From DATJKD01 sp963834855 (GTDB lineage: Bacteria > Pseudomonadota > Gammaproteobacteria > Steroidobacterales > Steroidobacteraceae): a stretch of 64,000 nucleotides of DNA. The stretch covers positions 62,001-126,000 of the forward strand of contig CAWIDH010000035.1 of the NCBI GenBank assembly GCA_963834855.1. Direction: 5' to 3'. Every line of letters starts with the position of its first letter. Position 1 is the stretch's first letter. Both the position numbers and the translations under genes were made by a program. The notes below the pieces were generated by a model. That model worked only from the letters and a program-made list of their open reading frames with translations, did not search any database and had not been told where the DNA came from. This document shows, in pieces, positions 45,775 through 55,373 of this stretch.

Positions 45775-46967
45775 CCGGCATCGCCGTCCTGGGAAGCACC
45801 GGCAGCATCGGCGCGAGCACGCTCGACGTCGTCGCGCGCCATGCCGACCGTTTCCGCGTCGACACGCTCGCGGCGCGTTCGGATCATCGACGCCTGTTTG
45901 CGCAATGCCTGGCCCACCGTCCGCGCATCGCGGTGCTCGAGGACCCGGCCGCCGCGCACGAACTCTCGCGCGCGCTCGCCCAGGCAGACCTCTCGACCCG
46001 CGTCGAGGCAGGTGAGGCGGCACTCGTCGACGCCGTGCAGGCGACGGAGGTCGACGTGGTGATGGCAGCCATCGTCGGCGCCGCGGGGCTGCCCTCGACC
46101 ATTGCGGCGGCGTCGGCGGGCCGACGCGTGCTGCTCGCCAACAAGGAATCGCTGGTCGTCGGCGGCTCGCTGCTCGTCGCCGCCGCGCGCGCAGGCGGCG
46201 GCGCGCTGATTCCGATCGACAGCGAGCACAATGCGATCTTCCAGTGCATGCCGGCGACGGGGTGCGCGGCGACCGGCGTTGCGGCGCCCGGTGTGCGCAG
46301 GATTCTGCTCACCGCCTCGGGCGGGCCGTTCCTGCGGTTGTCCCCGGCGGAGATGGCGCGTGCGAGCCCCGACCAGGCCTGCGCGCACCCGCGGTGGCGG
46401 ATGGGCCGCAAGATTTCGGTGGACTCCGCGACGCTGATGAACAAGGGTCTCGAGCTCATCGAGGCCTGCGTGCTGTTCGGGATGGAACCACGGCAGGTCG
46501 AAGTGGTCGTACACCCCCAGAGCATCGTGCATTCGATGGTGGAGTACGTGGACGGATCGGTCCTGGCCCAGCTCGGCAATCCGGACATGCGCACGCCGAT
46601 CGCGCACGCGCTCGGTTGGCCGGAGCGCATCGCCTCCGGTGTAGAATCCCTCGACCTGGTGGCGGCCGCGCGCCTCGACTTCGAGGCGCCCGACCTGCGG
46701 CGGTTTCCCGCGCTGCGGCTCGCGCGCGCGGCGGCCGAGGCCGGTGGAACGAGCCCGGCCGCTCTCAATGCCGCGAATGAAGTCGCGGTCGACGCGTTTC
46801 TCTCGGGGCGGCTGGGTTTCCTGGGCATCCCGGCGATCATCGAAGCCGTTCTCGACCGTCATTGCAGCCGGCCGGTCGCCGACCTGCAGGATGCCCTCGA
46901 CGCGGACCGCTGGGCGCGTCGCGAGGCCGAATCGATGATGGCACGGGTGGCCATGGCGGGCACATGA
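45771..46967 (+). CDS. dxr: 1-deoxy-D-xylulose 5-phosphate reductoisomerase
   Basis: NADPH-dependent MEP-pathway enzyme, first committed step to isoprenoids. 398 residues: NADPH motif IAVLGSTGSIGASTLDVVA, LLANKESLVVGG, metal site IPIDSEHNAIFQ, ILLTASGGPF, HPRWRMGRKISVDSATLMNK, VVVHPQSIVHSMVEY and LNAANEVAVDAFL. GTG at 45771 overlaps the cdsA stop; another GTG at 45762 is in frame. Overlaps rseP by ATGA. Confidence 0.96.
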   Translation: MTGIAVLGSTGSIGASTLDVVARHADRFRVDTLAARSDHRRLFAQCLAHRPRIAVLEDPAAAHELSRALAQADLSTRVEAGEAALVDAVQATEVDVVMAAIVGAAGLPSTIAAASAGRRVLLANKESLVVGGSLLVAAARAGGGALIPIDSEHNAIFQCMPATGCAATGVAAPGVRRILLTASGGPFLRLSPAEMARASPDQACAHPRWRMGRKISVDSATLMNKGLELIEACVLFGMEPRQVEVVVHPQSIVHSMVEYVDGSVLAQLGNPDMRTPIAHALGWPERIASGVESLDLVAAARLDFEAPDLRRFPALRLARAAAEAGGTSPAALNAANEVAVDAFLSGRLGFLGIPAIIEAVLDRHCSRPVADLQDALDADRWARREAESMMARVAMAGT

Positions 46968-48325
46968 CGATATTCACCTACGTGATCGCCTTCCTCCTCG
47001 CCATCGGCGTGCTGGTGGCGATCCATGAGTTCGGGCACTTCTGGATGGCGCGTCGTCTCGGGATCCGGGTCGTCCGCTTCTCGGTCGGCTTCGGCCGCCC
47101 GCTCTGGCGCCGCCAGGCCGCGGACGGGACGGAGTACGCGTTGTCGGCGATACCGCTCGGGGGCTACGTCAAGCTGCTCGACGAGCGGGAGGGCCCGGTC
47201 GCCCCGGAGCATTTATCGCAGGCATACAACCGCCAGCCCGTCTGGCGTCGGGTGACGGTGCTGCTCGCCGGGCCCGCCGCCAACTTCCTGTTCGCCGTGT
47301 GCGCCTACTGGCTGCTTTTCGTCGTGGGCGTGCCCGCGTTGAAGCCGGTCATCGGCGAGGTGGAACCGGGCTCGATTGCGGCCCGGGCGGGCCTGCGCGA
47401 CGGCGACGAGATCGTGCGGGTCGGCGCTCAGCCGACCCCCACGCGCGAAACCGCCGTGATCGCGATCCTTGACGGCCTGATGAAGGAGCGCCCGATCGAG
47501 CTCGCCCTCGCGCGCGCGGACGGCTCCACGAGCGAGACGGCTCTTCGCTTCGAGGGCAGCACACGCGGGCTCACCGAGCCGGGTGCGCTGCTGCCAGGAC
47601 TTGGATTCGACTTCTGGTACCCGACCGTGCCGCCCGTGGTCGGAAAGGTGCTTCCGGACAGCCCGGCCGAACGCGCGGGTCTCCAGGCCGGCGACCGCAT
47701 CGTCGCGATCGACGGTCAGGCGGTGGCCGATTTCCCCGGGCTGGTGCAGCGCGTGCAGCCGAACCCGGGGCGCACGCTCGAGTTCACCGTCGAGCGCCAG
47801 GGCGACCGCATCACGCTGCCGATCGAGGTCCAGTCGCAGCGCGAGGGCGACCGCATGGTCGGACGCATCGGCGTCCAGCCCGTCGCCGGCGCCGCCGCCC
47901 CGGAGGAGATGCGGACGGCGGAGCGCTACGGCGTGTTCGAGTCGCTGCCGCGCGCCGCCGCGAAGACCTGGAGCATGTCCGTGCTGACGCTGCGCATGCT
48001 CTGGAACGTCGTCACCGGCGACGTGTCGGTCAAGAACCTGAGCGGCCCGATCAACATCGCCGAGTACGCCGGATTCTCGCTGCAGCAGGGCGCGCTCGCG
48101 TTCCTGTCGTTCCTCGCGATCGTGAGCGTGAGCCTGTTCGTGCTGAACCTGCTGCCGATCCCGATCCTGGACGGCGGACAGATCGTCTTCCAGCTCGCGG
48201 AACTGGTCAAGGGCAGCCCGCTGTCCGAGCGCGCACAGGCCGTCGGGCAGCAGATCGGCCTGTTCCTGCTGCTGGTACTCATGAGTTTCGCCTTCTACAA
48301 CGACCTGTCACGGTTGTTCAGCTGA
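46964..48325 (+). CDS. rseP: Site-2 intramembrane protease RseP
   Basis: Zinc metalloprotease that cleaves the anti-sigma factor RseA during envelope stress. 453 residues with four membrane segments. HExxH site in VAIHEFGHFWMARRLGIRV, SVGFGRPLWRR, IPLGGYVKLLDE; two PDZ domains (VIGEVEPGSIAARAGLRDGD and VGKVLPDSPAERAGLQAGDR); the second zinc ligand region NLLPIPILDGGQIVF. Gap of 10 nt to bamA. It completes the envelope quality-control pair with BamA. Confidence 0.96.
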   Translation: MTIFTYVIAFLLAIGVLVAIHEFGHFWMARRLGIRVVRFSVGFGRPLWRRQAADGTEYALSAIPLGGYVKLLDEREGPVAPEHLSQAYNRQPVWRRVTVLLAGPAANFLFAVCAYWLLFVVGVPALKPVIGEVEPGSIAARAGLRDGDEIVRVGAQPTPTRETAVIAILDGLMKERPIELALARADGSTSETALRFEGSTRGLTEPGALLPGLGFDFWYPTVPPVVGKVLPDSPAERAGLQAGDRIVAIDGQAVADFPGLVQRVQPNPGRTLEFTVERQGDRITLPIEVQSQREGDRMVGRIGVQPVAGAAAPEEMRTAERYGVFESLPRAAAKTWSMSVLTLRMLWNVVTGDVSVKNLSGPINIAEYAGFSLQQGALAFLSFLAIVSVSLFVLNLLPIPILDGGQIVFQLAELVKGSPLSERAQAVGQQIGLFLLLVLMSFAFYNDLSRLFS

Positions 48326-48335
48326 GCCGTCCGCC

Positions 48336-50744
48336 ATGCGCTTGAAGTTGCTGGCCGCGATCCCGGCCCTTTTTGCGGTACCCGCGGTTCTCGCGCAGAC
48401 CGGCACCGGCGAGTTCACGGTCGGCGACATACGCATCGAGGGCCTGCAGCGCATCTCGGAGGGCACGGTCTACAACTACCTGCCGGTCAACATCGGCGAC
48501 CGCGTCGACCAGCGTCGCATCGAGGAGTCGCTGCGTGCCCTGTACGGGACCGGCTTCTTCCGCGACGTCGAGCTGCGCCGCGACGGCGGCACGCTCGTCG
48601 TCGCCGTGCGCGAACGCCCTTCGATAGAGAGCTTCACGATCACCGGCAACAAGGACATAAAGACCGAGGACCTCGAGAAGTCGCTGCGCGACGTCGGGCT
48701 CGCGCGCGGCAAGACGTTCAACCAGTCGACGCTGGACGAGGTCGAGCGGTTCCTGACCGACCAGTACTTCTCGCGCGGCAAGTACGGCGTGCGGGTCGAC
48801 ACCAAGATCGAGGAGCTGCCCGACAACCGCGTCAAGATCGCGATCGACGTCGCCGAGGGCAAGCGCGCCCGCATCCGCCAGATCAACGTCGTCGGCAACG
48901 AGGCCTTCGACGACGAGGAGCTGAAGGAGCAGTTCAAGCTCCGGACGCCGAACTTGCTGTCGTGGTACCGGCAGGACGATCGCTATTCACGCGAGGAGCT
49001 GTCGGGCGACATCGAGAAGCTGCGCTCCTACTACATGGATCGAGGCTACGCGAACTTCGACGTCGAATCGACGCAAGTGGCGATCGCACCCGAGAAGGAC
49101 GACATCTACGTCACCCTCAACGTGAAGGAAGGCGACGTGTACCGCGTCTCGGACGTCAAGATCGCGGGCAACCTGGTCGTGCCGGAGAGCGAGCTGATGC
49201 GCCTGGTCCAGGTGCGGCGCGGGGACGTGTACTCGCGCAAGCTCATCACGCAGACCACCGAGCTGATGGCGCTGCGCCTGGGCCGTGACGGTTACGCGTT
49301 CGCGAAGATCGACCCGGTCCCGCAGGAGAACAAGGAGACGAAAGAGCTCGCACTCACTTTCGTCGTGGACCCGGGCAATCGAGCCTACGTGCGCCGGATC
49401 AGCTTCACCGGGACGACATCGATCAACGACGACGTGCTGCGGCGCGAGATGCGGCAGATGGAGGGCGGGTATCTCTCGAATGCGGCGGTCGAGCGCTCCA
49501 AGCAGCGTCTGCAGCGCCTGCCGTACATCGAGAAGGTGGAGGTCGAGACGAACCCTGTTCCCGGAACGCCGGACCTCGTCGACGTCGTGTTCGACATCGA
49601 GGAGGGATTGCCGGGCCAGTTCAGCGGCGGCCTCGGCTACTCGGAGTCCCAGTCGTTCATCCTGAGCGGCAGTTTCGTGCACAGCAACTTCATGGGCACG
49701 GGCAACCGCGTGGCGGCGGAAGTCAACGGCGGGGAGTACAGCAGGATCTTCAGCCTCTCGCACACGGACCCATACACCACGATCGACGGCGTCTCGCGGA
49801 CGATCTCGGCCACCTACCGCAATCTCGAACAGTACACCCGTGCGTCGTCGGACTTCGAGACCGAGACCGGTACGCTCGCGCTGGACTATTCCTGGCCGAT
49901 CACCGAGTTCCAGTCGGTACGCATGGGGCTCGTGGCGCAGCGTTCCGATCTGTTCACGGATCCCAATTCCAGCGCGCAGGAGGCCAGCGACTGGGTGCAG
50001 AACAACGGCAACACGTACACGCGGGTCGTCGAAGCCGGCAACCCGCCGATCGGCTTCGAGTTCTTCGGCACGAAGTTCGACACCTTCGAGTGGACCATGG
50101 GCTGGGGCTACGACTCGCGCAATCGCTCGATCTTCGCGGATCGCGGCGCGCGCCACCGCTTCGGCGTGAGCTACACGCTGCCGGGCAGCGACGTCGAGTT
50201 CTACACGGCCCACTACGACTACCTGCAGTTCATCCCGATCAGCCGCCACTTCACCCTGATGTGGAACACGGAGCTCGGGTACGGGGAGGCGCTGGGCGAC
50301 ACGACCTCGCTGCCGCCGTTCCGCAACTACTTCGCCGGCGGCCCGGAAACCGTACGCGGATATCGCGAGAGCCGCCTGGGCCCGAAGGATTCGTTCGGCA
50401 ACGCCTACGGCGGCAACCTCAAGGTGATCAACCAGCTCGAGCTGCTGCTGCCCATCCCGGAAAAGTGGCGCAACGCCGCCCGCTTCAGCCTGTTCGTCGA
50501 CGCAGGCAACGTGTTCTCCACCGAGGACGTGGCCTTCGTGGGGCTGGACGGCGTGACGCCCGTGGATTACAAGTTCGGGTTTGATAAACTGCGCGCGTCC
50601 ACCGGTGTTGCCGTGCAGTGGCTCGCTCCCCTGGGAGTCTTCCGGTTCAGTTACGCCTACCCGCTCAACGACGAGCCGGATATGGGCGTCATCTACGGTG
50701 ACGAGACCGAGGGCTTCCAGTTCTCAATCGGACAGGCTTTCTGA
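48336..50744 (+). CDS. bamA: Outer membrane protein assembly factor BamA
   Basis: Core of the BAM complex inserting beta-barrel proteins. 802 residues: signal peptide LLAAIPALFAVPAVLAQ, five POTRA domains (first FTVGDIRIEGLQRISEGTVY, later YRVSDVKIAGNLVVPESELM), then an Omp85 barrel. The barrel has the conserved lid-loop residues FAGGPETVRGYRESRLGPKD (VRGF/Y motif) and ends EGFQFSIGQAF, with the C-terminal Phe recognised by BAM. skp follows at once. Confidence 0.96.
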   Translation: MRLKLLAAIPALFAVPAVLAQTGTGEFTVGDIRIEGLQRISEGTVYNYLPVNIGDRVDQRRIEESLRALYGTGFFRDVELRRDGGTLVVAVRERPSIESFTITGNKDIKTEDLEKSLRDVGLARGKTFNQSTLDEVERFLTDQYFSRGKYGVRVDTKIEELPDNRVKIAIDVAEGKRARIRQINVVGNEAFDDEELKEQFKLRTPNLLSWYRQDDRYSREELSGDIEKLRSYYMDRGYANFDVESTQVAIAPEKDDIYVTLNVKEGDVYRVSDVKIAGNLVVPESELMRLVQVRRGDVYSRKLITQTTELMALRLGRDGYAFAKIDPVPQENKETKELALTFVVDPGNRAYVRRISFTGTTSINDDVLRREMRQMEGGYLSNAAVERSKQRLQRLPYIEKVEVETNPVPGTPDLVDVVFDIEEGLPGQFSGGLGYSESQSFILSGSFVHSNFMGTGNRVAAEVNGGEYSRIFSLSHTDPYTTIDGVSRTISATYRNLEQYTRASSDFETETGTLALDYSWPITEFQSVRMGLVAQRSDLFTDPNSSAQEASDWVQNNGNTYTRVVEAGNPPIGFEFFGTKFDTFEWTMGWGYDSRNRSIFADRGARHRFGVSYTLPGSDVEFYTAHYDYLQFIPISRHFTLMWNTELGYGEALGDTTSLPPFRNYFAGGPETVRGYRESRLGPKDSFGNAYGGNLKVINQLELLLPIPEKWRNAARFSLFVDAGNVFSTEDVAFVGLDGVTPVDYKFGFDKLRASTGVAVQWLAPLGVFRFSYAYPLNDEPDMGVIYGDETEGFQFSIGQAF

Positions 50745-50757
50745 GGTGTTCTACTGT

Positions 50758-51297
50758 ATGCGCAGCAATCCAGCTCTTCTCGCGCTCGCGGCGTTCGCCG
50801 CCATCGTCGCGCCCGCGTCCGGCGCCATGGCGCAGGCGCAGACCAAGATCGGCTTCGTCAACGTGACCCGGTTGCTCGCCGAAGCGCCGCAGGCCCAGGC
50901 CGCCTCGGCAGCCCTGGAGAACGAGTTCGCGAGCCGCCGACGCGACCTGGAGAACCAGCAGCGCGACCTCAAGACCCGCGAGGAGAAGCTGCAGAAGGAC
51001 GGCGCGGTGATGGCTGAGAACGAGCGCCGCAACGCCGAGAAGGCCCTGCGCGACGGTCAGCGTGAGCTCGCGCGCAAGCAGAACGAGTTCCTCGAGGACC
51101 TGAACGTGCGGCGGAACGAAGCGCTCGGCCAGCTGCAGCGGGCGGTCGTGCAGGAGATTCAGACCTACGCCAAGAGCGCCGGTTTCGACATGGTGGTCGC
51201 CGACGCGCTGTACGCCAGCCCGGCGCTCGACATCACCGGGCAGGTGCTGACCGCGCTGCAGTCGCGCAACAAGGCACCGGCCCCCGCCAAGCCCTGA
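50758..51297 (+). CDS. skp: Periplasmic chaperone Skp/OmpH
   Basis: Holds unfolded outer-membrane proteins on their way to BamA. 179 residues: signal peptide ALLALAAFAAIVAPASGAMA, beta start KIGFVNVTRLLAEAPQAQAA, a long charged coiled coil (FASRRRDLENQQRDLKTREE onward), and a closing FDMVVADALYASPALDITG. The ATG at 50758 gives a normal signal peptide; a GTG at 50746 is out of keeping. The position between bamA and lpxD is the standard one. Confidence 0.93.
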   Translation: MRSNPALLALAAFAAIVAPASGAMAQAQTKIGFVNVTRLLAEAPQAQAASAALENEFASRRRDLENQQRDLKTREEKLQKDGAVMAENERRNAEKALRDGQRELARKQNEFLEDLNVRRNEALGQLQRAVVQEIQTYAKSAGFDMVVADALYASPALDITGQVLTALQSRNKAPAPAKP

Positions 51298-51313
51298 ACG
51301 CATCGGCGCGGGG

Positions 51314-52348
51314 ATGCCGGTGCGGCTCGCCGAACTGGCCGTACGATTCGGGTGCGAGCTCCGCGGTGATGCGGATGCGGAGGTCGACCGCGTAGCGACC
51401 CTGCAGGAAGGCGGCCCCGGCTCGCTGGCCTTCCTCGCCAACGCCCGGTACCGCCGTTACCTCGCCGACACGCGCGCGACCGCGGTCGTCCTCGAGCAGT
51501 CGCTTGCCGACGAATGCCCGGTGGCCGCGCTCATCCACGCCAATCCCTACGCGACGTATGCGCGCATCGCGGCGCTGCTGCATCCCCCGGCATCGCTCGA
51601 CCCGGGGGTGCACGCGACGGCGACCGTCGAGCCCGGCGCATTCGTCGACGCGACGGCGAGCGTCGGCGCGGGATGCTCGATCGGCGCGGGTGTGCGCATC
51701 GGTGCGCGGGCCGTCCTCGGTCCCGGCTGCGTCGTCATGCGCGGTGCGCACGTCGGCGAGGCGACGCGTCTCGTCGCGCGGGTCACGCTCTGCGAGGACG
51801 TGCGCATCGGCGCGCGGTGCATCCTGCAACCCGGGTGCGTGATCGGCGCCGACGGTTTCGGTCACGCCCCGGACGCCGGCCGTTACGTCAAGGTGCCGCA
51901 GCTGGGCGCGGTCGTGATCGGCGACGACGTCGAGATCGGCGCGAACTCCGCGATCGATCGCGGTGCGATCGGCGACACGATCATCGAGGACGGGGTGCGG
52001 GTCGACAACCTGGTTCAGATCGGTCACAACGCGCGCATCGGCGCCCACACCGTCATCGCCGGCTGCAGCGGCATCTCGGGCAGCACCACGATCGGGCGCC
52101 GCTGCGTGATCGCAGGGATGGTCGGCATCGCGGGCCACCTCAGCATCTGCGACGACGTCGTCGTGACCGGCAGGACCATGGTGTCGAGCTCCATTCACCG
52201 TCCCGGCATGTATTCGGGTACGCTGCACGCCGAGGAGACGCGGCGTTTCCGCCGCAATGCGGCGCGATTCCAGAAGCTCGACGAGCTCGCGAAGCGCGTA
52301 CGCCGCCTCGAGAGCGGCGGCACGGGGGAGCAGGACCGGGATGACTGA
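51314..52348 (+). CDS. lpxD: UDP-3-O-(3-hydroxyacyl)glucosamine N-acyltransferase
   Basis: Third step of lipid A synthesis. 344 residues: N-terminal uridine-binding domain (VRLAELAVRFGCELRGDADA, GSLAFLANARYRRYLADTRA), then a hexapeptide beta-helix (PGVHATATVEPGAFVDATAS). The catalytic His lies in GADGFGHAPDAGRYVKVPQL, with NLVQIGHNARIGAHTVIAGC typical of LpxD. A short helical C-terminus follows. Overlaps fabZ by 8 nt. Confidence 0.95.
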   Translation: MPVRLAELAVRFGCELRGDADAEVDRVATLQEGGPGSLAFLANARYRRYLADTRATAVVLEQSLADECPVAALIHANPYATYARIAALLHPPASLDPGVHATATVEPGAFVDATASVGAGCSIGAGVRIGARAVLGPGCVVMRGAHVGEATRLVARVTLCEDVRIGARCILQPGCVIGADGFGHAPDAGRYVKVPQLGAVVIGDDVEIGANSAIDRGAIGDTIIEDGVRVDNLVQIGHNARIGAHTVIAGCSGISGSTTIGRRCVIAGMVGIAGHLSICDDVVVTGRTMVSSSIHRPGMYSGTLHAEETRRFRRNAARFQKLDELAKRVRRLESGGTGEQDRDD

Positions 52349-52787
52349 GGGCGGCGGCTTCGGCATCGACGAGATCATGCGGCGGCTGCCGCATCGCTAC
52401 CCGTTCCTGCTCGTGGACCGCGTGAGCGAGTGCGTGTCCGGTGAGCGCATCACCGCCCTCAAGAACGTCACGGCGAACGAGCAGTTCTTCGGCGGACATT
52501 TCCCGGGCCGACCGGTCATGCCGGGCGTGCTGATCCTCGAGGCGCTGGCGCAGGCCGCGGGGATCCTGTGCTTCGTCACCGCGGACATCTACCCGGACGA
52601 GAACGTGCGTTTCTATTTCGCCGGGATCGACAAGGTGCGCTTCCGCCGCCCCGTCGTGCCGGGCGATCAACTGGTCCTCAGGGCGGTACTCGAGCGCCGG
52701 ATCCGGACGATCTGGAAATTCTCGACGATCGCCGACGTGGCCGGGCAGGAGGTCTGCAGCGCAGAGATGATGGTCATGCCCGGCTGA
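52341..52787 (+). CDS. fabZ: 3-hydroxyacyl-ACP dehydratase FabZ
   Basis: Hot-dog fold dehydratase of fatty acid elongation, competing with LpxA/LpxD for 3-hydroxyacyl-ACP. 148 residues: IDEIMRRLPHRYPFLLVDRV, catalytic His/Glu in FGGHFPGRPVMPGVLILEALAQ, KVRFRRPVVPGDQL. The ATG at 52341 is inside lpxD. Placed in the usual lpxD-fabZ-lpxA order. Confidence 0.96.
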   Translation: MTEGGGFGIDEIMRRLPHRYPFLLVDRVSECVSGERITALKNVTANEQFFGGHFPGRPVMPGVLILEALAQAAGILCFVTADIYPDENVRFYFAGIDKVRFRRPVVPGDQLVLRAVLERRIRTIWKFSTIADVAGQEVCSAEMMVMPG

Positions 52788-52813
52788 GGGCCTCGACGCG
52801 CGAGGTAATCCCG

Positions 52814-53593
52814 ATGACGACGCCGATACACGCCACCGCGGTGATCTCGCCCGACGCCAGGCTCGCGGACGGCGTCGAGGTTGGCGCGTATGCCGTGATC
52901 GGCGACGGAGTGGAGATCGGGCCGCGAACGCACATCGGCCCGCATGCCGTGATCCAGGGCCCGACCCGGATGGGCGAGGACAACGTGGTGTTCCAGTTCG
53001 CCTCGGTCGGGTCGGCGCCGCAGGACAAGAAATACCGCGGCGAGCCGACGCGGCTCGAGATCGGGGATCGCAACGTCATCCGCGAGTGCGTCACCCTCAA
53101 CCGCGGCACCGCCAAGGACGAGGGCATCACGCGCATCGGCAGCGACAACCTCTTCATGGCGTATTCCCACGTCGCGCACGACTGTGCCGTGGGCAACCAG
53201 TGCGTGCTGGCCAACAACGCGACGCTGGGCGGTCACGTCCAGCTCGGCGACTGGGTGATCATGGGCGGGCTGTCGGGAATCCACCAGTTCTGCAAGGTCG
53301 GGGCGCACGCGTTCATCGCGAACAACGCCGCGGTTACGCGCGACGTGCCGCCCTACGTGATGGCCGTTGGTCAGCCCGCGACCGCCCACAGCGTCAACGC
53401 CGAGGGTCTCAAGCGACGCGGGTACACGCCGGAGCAGATCCGCAACATCCGCAACGCGTTCCGCGTGCTCTACCGATCGGGCCTCAAGCTCGCCGATGCG
53501 GCCAGCCAGCTCGAGGCGCTCGCGAAGGAGCAGCCGGAGGTGCTGTCCATCGTCGAGTTCCTGCCGCGATCCACACGCAGTATCCTGCGTTGA
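52814..53593 (+). CDS. lpxA: UDP-N-acetylglucosamine acyltransferase
   Basis: First step of lipid A synthesis. 259 residues: a hexapeptide beta-helix beginning IHATAVISPDARLADGVEVG, with VFQFASVGSAPQDKKYRGE, ECVTLNRGTAKDEGITRIG, catalytic His in FMAYSHVAHDCAVGNQCVLA and GGLSGIHQFCKVGAHAFIA. The helical C-terminus contains GLKRRGYTPEQIRNIRNAFR. Its stop overlaps the lpxB start. Confidence 0.96.
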   Translation: MTTPIHATAVISPDARLADGVEVGAYAVIGDGVEIGPRTHIGPHAVIQGPTRMGEDNVVFQFASVGSAPQDKKYRGEPTRLEIGDRNVIRECVTLNRGTAKDEGITRIGSDNLFMAYSHVAHDCAVGNQCVLANNATLGGHVQLGDWVIMGGLSGIHQFCKVGAHAFIANNAAVTRDVPPYVMAVGQPATAHSVNAEGLKRRGYTPEQIRNIRNAFRVLYRSGLKLADAASQLEALAKEQPEVLSIVEFLPRSTRSILR

Positions 53594-54771
53594 GCGGAGT
53601 CGTGGCGGCGCCGGCCCCGCGCAGCTTCGGGCTGGTGGCCGGAGAAGCGTCCGGCGACAACCTCGGCGCCGCGCTGCTGGGTGAGCTTGCCATGCGCGTC
53701 CCGGGCGCGCGTTCCTTCGGCATCGCCGGCCCGCGGATGGCGGCCGCAGGCTGTGAAGCGTGGTACAGCTCCGACGCACTGGCGGTCATGGGACTCGCGG
53801 AGATCCTTCGGCACCTGCCGCGGCTGCTTGGCCTGCGCCGCGACCTGCTGCGGCGCCTGCTGGCCCGGCGGCCCGATGCCTACGTCGGCATCGACGCACC
53901 CGAGTTCAACCTGGGCGTGGCCGCAAGGCTCAAGGCGGCGGGGATTCCGACGGTCCAGTACGTGAGCCCGCAGGTCTGGGCCTGGCGGCAGGGACGGGTT
54001 CGAACCATCGGGGACGCGGTCGACCTGGTCCTCTGCCTGCTGCCATTCGAGACGGACTTCTATGCAGAGCACGGCGTGCGCGCCGTGTTCGTCGGTCATC
54101 CGCTGGCGGACCAGGTGCCGATGACCTCGGACGCGGCCGCGGCCCGCTCGCGACTCGGTCTGCCGGGTTCGGCACCCGTGCTCGCCGTTCTGCCCGGCAG
54201 TCGCGGCGCGGAGGTCGGTCGCCTCGGGCCGCCGTTCGCTGCCACCGTCGCCTGGCTCGCCCGGCAGCGCCCCGGGCTCACGTTCGTGGCCGCGATGGCG
54301 AATCCCCGCGTACGTGCATCGTTCGCAGGCGCGCTCGCGCGACATGCGCCGGGCGTTGCGGTGCTGCTGCTCGACGGCCGGGCGCAGGAGGCGATGGCAG
54401 CGAGCGACGCCGTGCTCCTCGCCTCGGGCACGGCCACGCTCGAGTGCGCGCTCGTCAAGCGTCCGATGGTCGTCGCCTATCGGGTCGCTCCGCTCACGAG
54501 CTGGCTGCTGCGCGAGCTCGGGCTGGTGAAGACGCGCCACTTCGCGCAGCCCAACCTGCTCGCCGGTCGTGAGCTCGTGCCCGAGTACTTCCAGGAGCAG
54601 GTACGACCCGAGGTGCTCGGACCCGCCGTGCTCGGGCAGCTCGACCGCGACGATCGCGAGGCGCTCACCGCGGAGTTCGCGCAGATCCACGAACGACTCC
54701 GCCGCGGCGCGAGCGCGCGGGCGGCCGAGGCCATCCTCGAGCTGCTGCCGTCCGCGAGGTCTGCACCATGA
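53590..54771 (+). CDS. lpxB: Lipid-A-disaccharide synthase
   Basis: Glycosyltransferase (GT19) joining UDP-diacylglucosamine and lipid X. Motifs: FGLVAGEASGDNLGAALLGE, GIAGPRMAAAGCEAWY, LAVMGLAEILRHLPRLL, GIDAPEFNLGVAARLKAAGI, YVSPQVWAWRQGRV, LPFETDFY, VGHPLADQ, LPGSRGAEVGRL and the PNLLAGRELVPEYFQ acceptor region. Start: TTG at 53590 overlapping the lpxA stop, or GTG at 53602; neither has a clear Shine-Dalgarno. About 390 residues. Confidence 0.94.
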   Translation: MSGVVAAPAPRSFGLVAGEASGDNLGAALLGELAMRVPGARSFGIAGPRMAAAGCEAWYSSDALAVMGLAEILRHLPRLLGLRRDLLRRLLARRPDAYVGIDAPEFNLGVAARLKAAGIPTVQYVSPQVWAWRQGRVRTIGDAVDLVLCLLPFETDFYAEHGVRAVFVGHPLADQVPMTSDAAAARSRLGLPGSAPVLAVLPGSRGAEVGRLGPPFAATVAWLARQRPGLTFVAAMANPRVRASFAGALARHAPGVAVLLLDGRAQEAMAASDAVLLASGTATLECALVKRPMVVAYRVAPLTSWLLRELGLVKTRHFAQPNLLAGRELVPEYFQEQVRPEVLGPAVLGQLDRDDREALTAEFAQIHERLRRGASARAAEAILELLPSARSAP

Positions 54772-55364
54772 GGCGGTCGTCCGCACTGCGCCTGACCGCC
54801 GGCGTCGACGAGGCGGGGCGCGGTCCGCTCGCGGGGCCCGTAGTCGCCGCGGCCGTCATCCTCGCGCCCGGCCGTCGAATTGCGGGACTCGCCGACTCGA
54901 AGCTGCTGGCTGCGGCGACGCGTGAGCGGCTCGCGCGCCAGATCCGCGCGCGTTGCCTGAGCTGGGGCGTCGGCTGGGCCGATGCCGCGGAAGTCGATGC
55001 CCTCAACGTGCTCCAGGCCAGCCTGCTCGCGATGCGGCGCGCGCTCTTCGCGCTCGCGACACCGCCGGTGCACGTGGTGGTCGACGGCAACCGCTGCCCG
55101 ACGCTGTCAGGCTTCGCGATGTGCTCCATCGAGGCGGTGGTGGACGGCGACGACAGCATCGCGAGCGTGAGCGCCGCGTCGATACTTGCGAAGGTGACGC
55201 GCGATGACTTCATGCGCAGACTCGAGGAGCGCTATCCGGGCTACGGTCTCGCGCAGCACAAGGGATACGGCACGCCGGGCCATCTCGAGGCATTGCGGCG
55301 GCTCGGCCCTTCGCCGGTGCATCGCCGCAGCTTCGCCCCGGTACAATCGAGCCTCCTCGACTGA
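54768..55364 (+). CDS. rnhB: Ribonuclease HII
   Basis: Removes RNA or single ribonucleotides from RNA-DNA hybrids. 198 residues: TAGVDEAGRGPLAGPVVAAA with the first two acidic residues, DSKLLAAATRERLARQI, VVDGNRCPT, SIEAVVDGDDSIASVSAASI, HKGYGTPGHLEAL and a PVHRRSFAPV C-terminus. ATGA overlap with lpxB; dnaE begins 9 nt after the stop. Confidence 0.95.
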   Translation: MRRSSALRLTAGVDEAGRGPLAGPVVAAAVILAPGRRIAGLADSKLLAAATRERLARQIRARCLSWGVGWADAAEVDALNVLQASLLAMRRALFALATPPVHVVVDGNRCPTLSGFAMCSIEAVVDGDDSIASVSAASILAKVTRDDFMRRLEERYPGYGLAQHKGYGTPGHLEALRRLGPSPVHRRSFAPVQSSLLD

Positions 55365-55373
55365 GCCGGGTAC